Source: Verrucomicrobiales bacterium
Lineage (GTDB): Bacteria; Verrucomicrobiota; Verrucomicrobiia; Limisphaerales; UBA1096
Assembly: GCA_028817635.1 (NCBI GenBank)
Contig: JAPPPH010000379.1
Location: 1 to 11,527, forward strand
Direction of reading: 5' to 3'
DNA: 11,527 nt
Shown: in pieces, positions 1 through 5,521 of the stretch
How positions within the stretch are numbered: position 1 is the stretch's first letter
Layout of the letters: the number at the start of each line of letters is the position of its first letter
Notes under the pieces: generated by a model
Seen by the model: only the letters and a program-made list of their open reading frames with translations
The model's database searches: none
Told to the model about the DNA's origin: nothing
Translations under genes and position numbers: made by a program

Positions 1-349
1 ACTCTGGAGCGGTCACCAACTCTCGAACCACATGCTGGACATTGTCCCCAACGATCCCTTCCGCGGCACTGAAATATCCAATCCCCATCCGGATAATCCA
101 CCGCTCCACATCGCTCAGGTCGTTCCCTCGCCATTGCTCAATGTCCTTGGCCATGGTGATATCTTCCGGCTCCCAGTGGTTGGCCTTCATGGCACGGTAG
201 ATGTCGTACGCCCACTGGTATTTGAGAGGCAAAAGATTGAAGGTCATCGTTTGGCGGCCGTTGATAATGCGCTTGGCAGCATAAGCCGCCTCCGCCTTGG
301 CCTGATCCAACACAAACTCCTTGTTGCCTATCTGAAAGTTCTTTTCCAT
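1..349 (-). CDS. nrdB: Ribonucleotide reductase beta (small, radical-generating) subunit, C-terminus cut by window edge
   Basis: This reading frame is open to the left edge; its first 116 residues are visible. It should encode the class I ribonucleotide reductase small subunit, which carries the metal cofactor that starts radical reduction of ribonucleotides in the cytoplasm. Visible family features are MTFNLLPLKYQWAYDIY (residues 35-51), NHWEPEDITMAKD (57-69), the ERW helix (82-84) and FSAAEGIVGDN (93-103). Glu97 lies where the first metal ligand is expected; this is Asp in E. coli-type enzymes and Glu in the Chlamydia class Ic enzyme. The second-helix E..H ligands and the Tyr/Phe radical position lie outside the window. 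ATG at 349-347 is the first possible start, because an in-frame TAG lies just upstream. The ribosome site is weak (AGGCGG, 2 nt before the ATG). The gene is first in its transcript; nrdA is not visible. Two NrdR-like boxes lie upstream. Confidence 0.92.
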   Translation of the reverse strand, partial: MEKNFQIGNKEFVLDQAKAEAAYAAKRIINGRQTMTFNLLPLKYQWAYDIYRAMKANHWEPEDITMAKDIEQWRGNDLSDVERWIIRMGIGYFSAAEGIVGDNVQHVVRELVTAPE

Positions 350-453
350 TTCCGCCTACTTACCGCTTCAAAGTCCTCTATTTTTTCGCCTTTTGGCTCC
401 TCGGAAGACAAATATCCTCCCAAAAGCGGTGCTTTGTGAATAAATCACCAAAA

Positions 454-469
454 ACACTACATTTTGTGG
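454..469. promoter_or_regulatory. NrdR-box-like operator, copy 1
   Basis: ACACTACATTTTGTGG matches the NrdR box consensus acaCwAtATaTwGtgt at 13 of 16 positions, including the ACAC and GTG arms. NrdR is the ATP/dATP-sensing repressor of ribonucleotide reductase genes. The site is about 105 bp upstream of the nrdB start. Confidence 0.65.
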
Positions 470-484
470 CTGATCCAAAAAGGG

Positions 485-500
485 ACACAATTTGTAGCAG
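485..500. promoter_or_regulatory. NrdR-box-like operator, copy 2
   Basis: ACACAATTTGTAGCAG matches the left arm and core of the NrdR box, but the right arm is degenerate. It begins exactly 31 bp after copy 1. Known NrdR sites come as pairs about three helical turns apart (15-16 bp between boxes), so the spacing supports both copies. It covers the -10 element of the candidate nrdB promoter. Confidence 0.55.
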
Positions 501-520
501 TTTACGGGTTCTGCCGTCAA
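491..520 (-). promoter_or_regulatory. Candidate nrdB promoter
   Basis: On the minus strand there is TTGACG (520-515), an 18-bp spacer and TACAAA (496-491), matching the -35 TTGACA at 5 of 6 positions and the -10 TATAAT at 4 of 6. Transcription would start near 484 and give a leader of about 135 nt before nrdB. The -10 lies inside NrdR-like box 2 and box 1 lies just downstream, as expected for a repressed promoter. It is predicted from sequence only. Confidence 0.5.
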
Positions 521-665
521 AGAATTTTTAGCGCTTGGCCGACTTTTTTCACGCCTTTATTGTTGATGTGTTGCGCACACCCTATTCACCCCCTTATTCG
601 GCCCTTTTTCCCACGCTTGGCTTGCCTGAGACGAATCTTCAAACCAAGCTCTTCAGCCCCTAACA

Positions 666-1643
666 ATGAGCAATATAAGCACAGATCGCTTGGCCAAGCG
701 GGAAATCCTCGAGAATAAAGGCCAAACTCGCCGCCGGTTTCTGGCCTCTACGACTGCTGGCGTCGCCATGGTTGCCGCGTCATCCCGCGCCTTGGCCAAG
801 CGTGGATTTAAACTGAACTACATTCTCTCCTCCTCCATGTACGGCACACTGCCGCTGGGTGAAATTTTGCCTGAGGTGAAAAAAACTGGAGCAACCTCCA
901 TCGATATTTGGCCACGGGCCCATGGCAATCAGCGGGAGCAAATGGAAAAAATGGGGCACGAAGCTTTTGCGGCGCTTTTAAAAAAACACGATGTCAGACT
1001 GGGTTGCATCACCCGTTATGATCTGGGCCCATTTAGGTTGCAGGATGAAATGAAGGTCTGCGCCAAGCTGGGCGGAGATTTACTGATCTGCGGAGGGAGC
1101 GGCCCAAAGGGTTTGTCGGGCGGCGAGTTGAAAAAAGCGGTGAAGTCTTTCGCGGAAAAGATGAAGCCACACGCCGAAGCCGCTGAAGCCGCCGGGGTCA
1201 AAATCGGGATTGAGAACCACAGTAGCAATCTCATCAACACTCCGGACTCACTCAAATGGCTACTCGAGTTTTCTCCATCAAAAAATATTGGAATTGCCAT
1301 GGCCCCTTATCACTTGGAAACGCTTGGCCAAGAGGCCGGCGACTTGGCCAAGCTCGTCGGTCAACTGGGAGAACGACTGTTCATGTTTTACGCCTGGCAG
1401 CATGGCATGGGCTGCATGGAAAAACTCCCGAAGGAACAGGAACTCCTCCAGATGCCCGGACGCGGCAAGTTGGATTTCGGCCCAATCCTCCAATCACTCA
1501 AAGCCATCAACTACTCCGGCTACACAGCCATCTTCATGCACCCGGTTCCCCGTGGCATTCCCATCCTCCCTACACCCACGAAGACAACGGAAGAAATCAA
1601 CAAAGCCCGATCCTACTTGGAAAATCGTCTTACAAAGAGTTAA
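666..1643 (+). CDS. Tat-exported sugar phosphate isomerase/epimerase-like TIM-barrel protein
   Basis: A 325-residue protein of the xylose-isomerase-like TIM-barrel (AP endonuclease 2) superfamily, which isomerises or epimerises sugars or cuts DNA depending on the branch. Substrate unknown. A twin-arginine signal is visible: TRRRFLAS (residues 21-28), a hydrophobic stretch to about 39, then a possible signal peptidase site after ALA (42-44). Barrel features include SIDIWPR (78-84), LICGGSG (140-146), the strand KIGIENHS (179-186) with the likely metal ligand Glu183, IAMAPYH (210-216) and GRGKLDFGPIL (265-275). Where many relatives carry a Glu near the end, this protein has FMHP (290-293), so metal binding may differ. 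ATG 666 is the only start upstream of the Tat motif that gives a full signal; no clear Shine-Dalgarno. The PfpI gene follows after 13 bp, probably in one operon. Three or four palindrome copies lie inside, one in the signal n-region and one over the predicted cleavage site. Confidence 0.82.
   Translation: MSNISTDRLAKREILENKGQTRRRFLASTTAGVAMVAASSRALAKRGFKLNYILSSSMYGTLPLGEILPEVKKTGATSIDIWPRAHGNQREQMEKMGHEAFAALLKKHDVRLGCITRYDLGPFRLQDEMKVCAKLGGDLLICGGSGPKGLSGGELKKAVKSFAEKMKPHAEAAEAAGVKIGIENHSSNLINTPDSLKWLLEFSPSKNIGIAMAPYHLETLGQEAGDLAKLVGQLGERLFMFYAWQHGMGCMEKLPKEQELLQMPGRGKLDFGPILQSLKAINYSGYTAIFMHPVPRGIPILPTPTKTTEEINKARSYLENRLTKS
687..700. repeat. Iterated palindrome copy 1, CGCTTGGCCAAGCG
   Basis: A perfect 14-bp palindrome within the Tat signal n-region of the sugar-isomerase-like gene. 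It is read as RLAKR (frame TTG-GCC-AAG). Confidence 0.9.
791..800. repeat. Iterated palindrome copy 2, CTTGGCCAAG
   Basis: A perfect 10-bp core, followed by CG. It encodes the ALAKR stretch over the predicted signal peptidase site. Confidence 0.9.
1323..1332. repeat. Iterated palindrome copy 3, CTTGGCCAAG
   Basis: A perfect core preceded by CG. It is read in the other frame as LGQ (CTT-GGC-CAA). Confidence 0.9.
1343..1352. repeat. Iterated palindrome copy 4, CTTGGCCAAG
   Basis: A perfect core only 10 bp after copy 3, read as LAK. These two copies lie in one gene, in two different reading frames. Confidence 0.9.
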
Positions 1644-1656
1644 CTCGTTTGCAGCC

Positions 1657-2238
1657 ATGAGCGATACCAAACAAAAGGTTTTGATTATTTTCGGGGATGC
1701 TGCGGAGACGGTGGACACGATGTATCCGTATTTCCGCCTAATCGAGGGCGGTTACGAACCGGTACTGGCTGCGCCTGAAAAACGCGAGTACCAGATGGTT
1801 ATGCATCAGGTGAAGCCGGGCTGGACCATTACCCGCGAATGGGAAGGCTACACGATGCCAGCCGCGATCGCATTTAAGGACATCAAACCGGAGGAGTATC
1901 TTGGGATTTTTTACAGCGGCGGCCGCGCCCCAGAATACATTCGCGAGGACGAGGATCTTTTGCGAATCACAAAATATTTCTTCGAGAAAAACGCCCCTAT
2001 CGCCAGTGTTTGTCACGGAGTTGAGATTCCTGCACGGGCGGATTGTGTACGTGGCCGACGGATGGCGACAGTGCCCAAGGCCAAGTTTGACCTTGAGATT
2101 TGTGGCGGCACATTCGTGGATGAACCGTGCGTGATCGACGGCAACCTGATCAGCGGCCGAACGTTCTGGGATCACGGCCACTACATGGGCGAGTGGATGA
2201 AACTCCTCGACGAAGCCCGCGATGCACTCGGCAACTAG
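1657..2238 (+). CDS. DJ-1/PfpI family protein (class I glutamine amidotransferase-like)
   Basis: A 193-residue cytoplasmic protein of the DJ-1/PfpI superfamily, whose members act as glyoxalases, proteases/deglycases or chaperones. The activity here is not determined. It shows the N-terminal strand VLIIFGD (8-14), the conserved acidic Glu17, the segment FYSGGRAPEYIR (85-96) and the nucleophile elbow ASVCHGVEI (116-124) with Cys119 followed by His120. I chose ATG 1657, 13 bp after the stop of the previous gene. The same frame stays open upstream, but that sequence is only the out-of-frame isomerase gene, and the family's usual N-terminus begins here. Length is normal for the family. The stop overlaps the stop of the convergent dioxygenase gene on a shared CTAG. 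The downstream part of the gene contains one GCGATCGC (1864-1871), unrelated to the window's own palindrome. Confidence 0.88.
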   Translation: MSDTKQKVLIIFGDAAETVDTMYPYFRLIEGGYEPVLAAPEKREYQMVMHQVKPGWTITREWEGYTMPAAIAFKDIKPEEYLGIFYSGGRAPEYIREDEDLLRITKYFFEKNAPIASVCHGVEIPARADCVRGRRMATVPKAKFDLEICGGTFVDEPCVIDGNLISGRTFWDHGHYMGEWMKLLDEARDALGN

Positions 2239-3041
2239 CCGACCGGTGGCGGAAGCTTCTGCCCCGGTCTGATGTCCACGTAATTTGCGGTGGCATCACC
2301 GGCCTCCCCTCTCACCAGATAAACCGGAACCCAATGTTCGTCGGTGTTGACGCGCACCGTCTTAGCATTGGCGTAGCGCATCGTGTATGCCGCTCGGCGA
2401 CGACCACTTGTGTTCGGGTCGCTGCCGTGAAGCACAAACGAGTCGTGCACGGACAAACTACCGGCAGCCATTTCCAGACACACGGCCGCCTTCTCCATCG
2501 ACGGTGTCACTTCGACTGTGAGTCCAAGCAAGTCATCCGCGCCGGTGCTGATTTTATCCAACTCCGGATACCCATCATGCGTACAGGGGATCACCTGCAT
2601 GCAGCCGTTGGCCTGATCGGTGTCGTCGATCGCCAACCAAACCGTCGTCACGTCCGTACCCTGCACACTGTGCCAGTAGGTGTTGTCCTGATGCCAGGCC
2701 ACCGGCAGTCCGTCCCCTGCCCGTTTCACGATCAAGTGTGACATGATAAGGATTAAATCCGGCCCAAGCACCTGTTCCACGGCGTCCAGCACACGAGGGT
2801 TTCGGCACAACTCCAGCCAAAACGAATGCTTCGGATGCGGTTCAGTCAGGTACTCCGGCCGGGCGTCGACCTCCTTGTTTTCGCCGTCCTTGTACACGAC
2901 CTGCCGCTTGGGCATTGAGGCGATTAAACGATCCAGTTCGCCACGGGTGACTTCGATTTCATTTGTTGAAAGGACGTTGTGAAATAAACAAAAGCCCTCT
3001 GCCTGATAGCGGCTTGGTTCGGTGTTTGGCGTGACTTTCAC
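2235..3041 (-). CDS. Phytanoyl-CoA dioxygenase (PhyH) family Fe(II)/2-oxoglutarate oxygenase
   Basis: A 268-residue protein of the PhyH family: non-haem iron, 2-oxoglutarate-dependent oxygenases that hydroxylate small molecules or lipids. The iron triad is visible: His117-x-Asp119 in VAWHQDNTYWH (114-124) and distal His205 in SFVLHGSDPN (201-210). An Arg in the RRR run at 214-216 would bind 2-oxoglutarate. TVWLAIDDTDQANGCMQVIPCTH (133-155) is the typical middle of the fold. Length is normal. No signal peptide is seen, so it should be cytoplasmic. ATG 3041 gives the usual PhyH opening (YQAEGFCLFHNVLS). The substrate cannot be told from sequence; PhyH proteins are numerous in marine and soil Verrucomicrobiota and Planctomycetes. 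It is divergent from the sulfotransferase-like gene, with 97 bp between them, and converges on the PfpI gene. Confidence 0.9.
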   Translation of the reverse strand: MKVTPNTEPSRYQAEGFCLFHNVLSTNEIEVTRGELDRLIASMPKRQVVYKDGENKEVDARPEYLTEPHPKHSFWLELCRNPRVLDAVEQVLGPDLILIMSHLIVKRAGDGLPVAWHQDNTYWHSVQGTDVTTVWLAIDDTDQANGCMQVIPCTHDGYPELDKISTGADDLLGLTVEVTPSMEKAAVCLEMAAGSLSVHDSFVLHGSDPNTSGRRRAAYTMRYANAKTVRVNTDEHWVPVYLVRGEAGDATANYVDIRPGQKLPPPVG

Positions 3042-3064
3042 GGGCGAATGTTACGAAACCTCCT

Positions 3065-3080
3065 GCGCTTGGCCAAGCGC
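3065..3080. repeat. Iterated palindrome copy 5, GCGCTTGGCCAAGCGC (intergenic)
   Basis: A perfect 16-bp palindrome in the 97-bp gap between the divergent dioxygenase and sulfotransferase-like genes, followed directly by a half copy (TTGGCTTG). It is the only copy outside all coding sequence. Confidence 0.92.
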
Positions 3081-3138
3081 TTGGCTTGAAAAAACGGATG
3101 ACATCCGGGCACTGCCTCCCGTACCTTCGCCCCCCTTT

Positions 3139-3885
3139 ATGAGCGATACCGAACCAGCTCCACTCCACCTTGCCATGTGGTGTGGACCTCGAAACATCTC
3201 TACCGCTTTAATGCGGGCATGGGAAAACAGACCCGACACCTTCGTGGTCGATGAACCGCTTTACGCGCACTATTTGCGTGAAACCAAGCTGCCCCACGCC
3301 ATGGCCGACGAGATCATCGAACACTACGAGGACGATTGGGAGAAAGTGGTCGCTTGGCTGACCGGCCCCATCCCCGGCGACAATACGATTTTTTACCAGA
3401 AACACATGTGCCACCACATGTTGCCAAACATCCAGCTCGACTGGCTTGGCCAAGTGACAAACTGTTTTCTTATCCGTGAACCCCGCGAAATGCTGACGTC
3501 GTTGATGAAGAAACTCCCGAACCCCACGCTGACTGACACCGCGCTACCCCAGCAACTTCGCCTGTTTAACCACGTCTGTGATCGTACCAGAGAGACACCT
3601 CCGGTCATCGATTCAACCGAGGTGCTCCGTGATCCACAAGGCATGTTGAATGCGCTCTGCAAACGGCTTGGAATCGAGTTCACTGAAGCGATGTTGGAGT
3701 GGCCTCCGGGCATACGCGAATCGGACGGCATCTGGGCCAAGCACTGGTATCCCGAGGTGGAAACCACCACCGGCTGGCGACCATTCAAACCAAAGGAAGT
3801 TCCGGTGCCGGACGAACTCGCTGGTGTCCTCGAAGAGTGCAACGAAATTTACCAACAACTATACCCTCACCGCATCACTGCCTAG
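3139..3885 (+). CDS. Sulfotransferase-like P-loop protein
   Basis: A 248-residue cytoplasmic protein resembling sulfotransferases, which move sulfate from PAPS to an acceptor. The N-terminal strand and P-loop-like phosphosulfate-binding segment is HLAMWCGPRNISTALMRAW (10-28). The 3'-phosphate-binding segment is FLIREPREMLTS (110-121), with Arg113 and Ser121 in the expected places. FVVDEPLYAHY (35-45) is typical of this branch. I chose ATG 3139 because the frame's 39 extra upstream residues are non-conserved and would cover the whole divergent promoter region. The class IV aminotransferase follows after 9 bp. In some plant proteins annotated as branched-chain-aminotransferase-like, a domain of this kind is fused to a class IV aminotransferase (from memory), so the two gene products may act together. 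Acceptor unknown. One palindrome copy (3445-3454) encodes Leu-Gly-Gln. Confidence 0.78.
   Translation: MSDTEPAPLHLAMWCGPRNISTALMRAWENRPDTFVVDEPLYAHYLRETKLPHAMADEIIEHYEDDWEKVVAWLTGPIPGDNTIFYQKHMCHHMLPNIQLDWLGQVTNCFLIREPREMLTSLMKKLPNPTLTDTALPQQLRLFNHVCDRTRETPPVIDSTEVLRDPQGMLNALCKRLGIEFTEAMLEWPPGIRESDGIWAKHWYPEVETTTGWRPFKPKEVPVPDELAGVLEECNEIYQQLYPHRITA
3445..3454. repeat. Iterated palindrome copy 6, CTTGGCCAAG
   Basis: A perfect core inside the sulfotransferase-like gene, read as WLGQV. Confidence 0.9.
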
Positions 3886-3894
3886 CCCAAGACC

Positions 3895-4797
3895 ATGCTC
3901 CAAAAATTCAACGAGAAAAACCGCGATCTACTGATCAACATCAACGGCAAGCTACTGCACCGAGATGAGGCTGGCATCAGTCCGTTTGACTCCGCCGTGC
4001 AGGGTGGCGATGGCGTCTGGGAGGGGTTGCGTGTTTACGATGGAAAAATCTTTCGACTCAACGCGCATCTGGATCGGCTTCGAAGCTCTGCCCTCGCGTT
4101 GGCCTTTGCCGAAATCCCTTCGCACGAGACAATAACTAATGAGATTAAGCGCACACTCGAGGCCAAAGGGATGCGAAACAATGCGCAAATTCGACTCACG
4201 CTCACACGCGGCGTCAAGTTGACCTCCGGGATGGATCCGCGTCTGAACACCGCCGGCCCGACCCTCATCGTCCTCGCCGAGCACAAGGAACCGGTCTACG
4301 ACAAAACCGGCCTTCGCCTGATCACCTCCAGCGTGCGCCGCCCATCGCCCGATGTCTTGGATCCGAAAATTCACCACTGCAACCTGATCCAATCGATCCT
4401 CGCCAAAATCGAGGCCACCCATGCGGGAGCCGACGACGCGCTCATGTTGGATCAACGCGGGTTCGTGGCTGAGACCAACGCCACACACCTGTTCATCGTC
4501 GAGGGCGACTCTGTGGTTACCAGCCGACTTGTCGCCTGCCCGGAAGGCATTACTCGCGATGTCGTGCTGAATCTCTGCCGCCAAAACGACGTTCCCCACG
4601 AGGTTCGCGACTACTCACTGACGGAAGTATACCGGGCCGACGAAATGTTTTGCACCGGCACGATGGGCGAACTCGCCCCCGTCACGCAGGTCGATGGCCG
4701 CACGATCGGCAACGGCGAAATCGGCCGCATGACTCGGCGCCTCTCCGGGTTGTTTGACCAATGTGTCGCTGCTGAAGCGGAGCCTGTTTTGGATTAG
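3895..4797 (+). CDS. Class IV PLP-dependent aminotransferase (branched-chain / D-amino acid / aminodeoxychorismate lyase type)
   Basis: A 300-residue cytoplasmic fold-type IV PLP enzyme. Visible features are VQGGDGVWEGLRVYDGKIFRL (35-55), R100 and the LTLTRG strand (101-106), the Schiff-base lysine Lys158 in DPKIHHCNLIQSILAKIEA (156-174), the cofactor-binding Glu193 in VAETNATHLF (191-200), and the phosphate-cup segments PEGITRD (216-222) and CTGTMGELAPV (253-263). The HHCN stretch after the lysine differs from the usual TLNYL-type sequence of classic IlvE, so I do not assign ilvE; D-amino acid aminotransferase or a more specialised amine donor role is equally possible. ATG 3895 is 9 bp after the sulfotransferase-like stop; translation is probably coupled. 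No strong Shine-Dalgarno is visible. Length fits the family. Confidence 0.88.
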   Translation: MLQKFNEKNRDLLININGKLLHRDEAGISPFDSAVQGGDGVWEGLRVYDGKIFRLNAHLDRLRSSALALAFAEIPSHETITNEIKRTLEAKGMRNNAQIRLTLTRGVKLTSGMDPRLNTAGPTLIVLAEHKEPVYDKTGLRLITSSVRRPSPDVLDPKIHHCNLIQSILAKIEATHAGADDALMLDQRGFVAETNATHLFIVEGDSVVTSRLVACPEGITRDVVLNLCRQNDVPHEVRDYSLTEVYRADEMFCTGTMGELAPVTQVDGRTIGNGEIGRMTRRLSGLFDQCVAAEAEPVLD

Positions 4798-4837
4798 GCT
4801 GTAACTTTCGCGCCCGAACGGTGTACCTTTTTCTGCG

Positions 4838-5521
4838 ATGACGATTGCGAACGTCCTTCAAGTTTTTCTGCTGATCCTGGGAGTCATGCTGGTTTTCCAA
4901 GCCTACTGGCTGGCGGCCACCGCGCTGTTCCCGAAAACCATCAACAATGCACGGGATCGCTACAAAAAACCGTTTACCACCACGCTGGTCGGCTTGGCCA
5001 TTGTGGTCCCCACGTTTCTCGTCGGTTTCGTATTACTCGGCAACCTACCGAACCCGCTGATCAAGGCCATCGGATTCCTGATCGGCGTCGTGCCTCTTAT
5101 GTTTGGAGCGATCGGATCAGCCGGACTATGCCAGTTGATCGGCCACGGACTCCCCGCACCGACTGATCAGTCTCAAAACTGGAAGCGCGTCTGGCGAGGC
5201 GGCTGGGTATTAAACTTCTGCTACCTCCTTCCTTTTGCCGGTTGGTTCGTCATCCTCCCGTGGGGACTCATTAGCGGCTGCGGAGCATTTGTCCTGTCGC
5301 TTGGCAAAAACAAACAGTCCGCGACACGCCCGCGGAGCCGCGGCAACCAACGCCCGCAAAAAACAGCCCCTGCCACTCAACCCCAAGCTAAGCAGGAGCC
5401 GACGGATGATTCCCCCCGGGCACTCCGCCAGCAACGCACCCAGATTCCCTCGCCGGAAACCGCGCAGAAAACCAAGCGGCAGCGCCCTCCACGTCCGCCC
5501 CGCAAACCCAAGGAATCGTAA
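4838..5521 (+). CDS. Small multi-pass membrane protein with basic Pro/Arg/Gln-rich tail, function unknown
   Basis: I do not recognise this 227-residue protein. It has about four hydrophobic segments, near residues 5-30, 47-69, 74-103 and 121-155. These are followed by a cytoplasm-like tail (157-227) very rich in Pro, Arg, Lys and Gln (for example RQRPPRPPRKPKES at the end) that looks disordered. The positive tail suggests a cytoplasmic C-terminus that could touch RNA, DNA or acidic lipid; this is inference only. It begins 40 bp after the aminotransferase stop. Its TAA overlaps the ATG of the DUF1800 gene (TAATG at 5519-5523), so the two are translationally coupled and may work together at the membrane, because the DUF1800 protein is exported. 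No homologous domain is obvious to me. Confidence 0.72.
   Translation: MTIANVLQVFLLILGVMLVFQAYWLAATALFPKTINNARDRYKKPFTTTLVGLAIVVPTFLVGFVLLGNLPNPLIKAIGFLIGVVPLMFGAIGSAGLCQLIGHGLPAPTDQSQNWKRVWRGGWVLNFCYLLPFAGWFVILPWGLISGCGAFVLSLGKNKQSATRPRSRGNQRPQKTAPATQPQAKQEPTDDSPRALRQQRTQIPSPETAQKTKRQRPPRPPRKPKES

Larger units (their letters stand above)
350..665. other. Divergent intergenic region between nrdB and the sugar-isomerase-like gene
   Basis: No convincing gene is present; the frames open here lack recognisable protein sequence and run into the next gene out of frame. The stretch holds two NrdR-like boxes and a candidate minus-strand promoter, listed separately. For the plus-strand gene at 666 I find only a poor candidate (TTGTTG at 560-565 and TATTCA at 583-588, 17 bp apart). 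Half copies of the window's iterated palindrome occur at about 533-541 (CGCTTGGCC) and 615-621 (GCTTGGC). Confidence 0.7.

Noticed and set aside
32..439. A 135-residue plus-strand open frame at the left edge
   Set aside because: It is the antisense shadow of nrdB, whose minus-strand translation is clearly the ribonucleotide reductase small subunit.
560..588. Plus-strand promoter for the sugar-isomerase-like gene (TTGTTG-17-TATTCA)
   Set aside because: Only three of six matches in each box; not enough to list.
3952..4599. A 215-residue minus-strand open frame inside the aminotransferase gene
   Set aside because: Antisense shadow of a gene with all class IV aminotransferase motifs.
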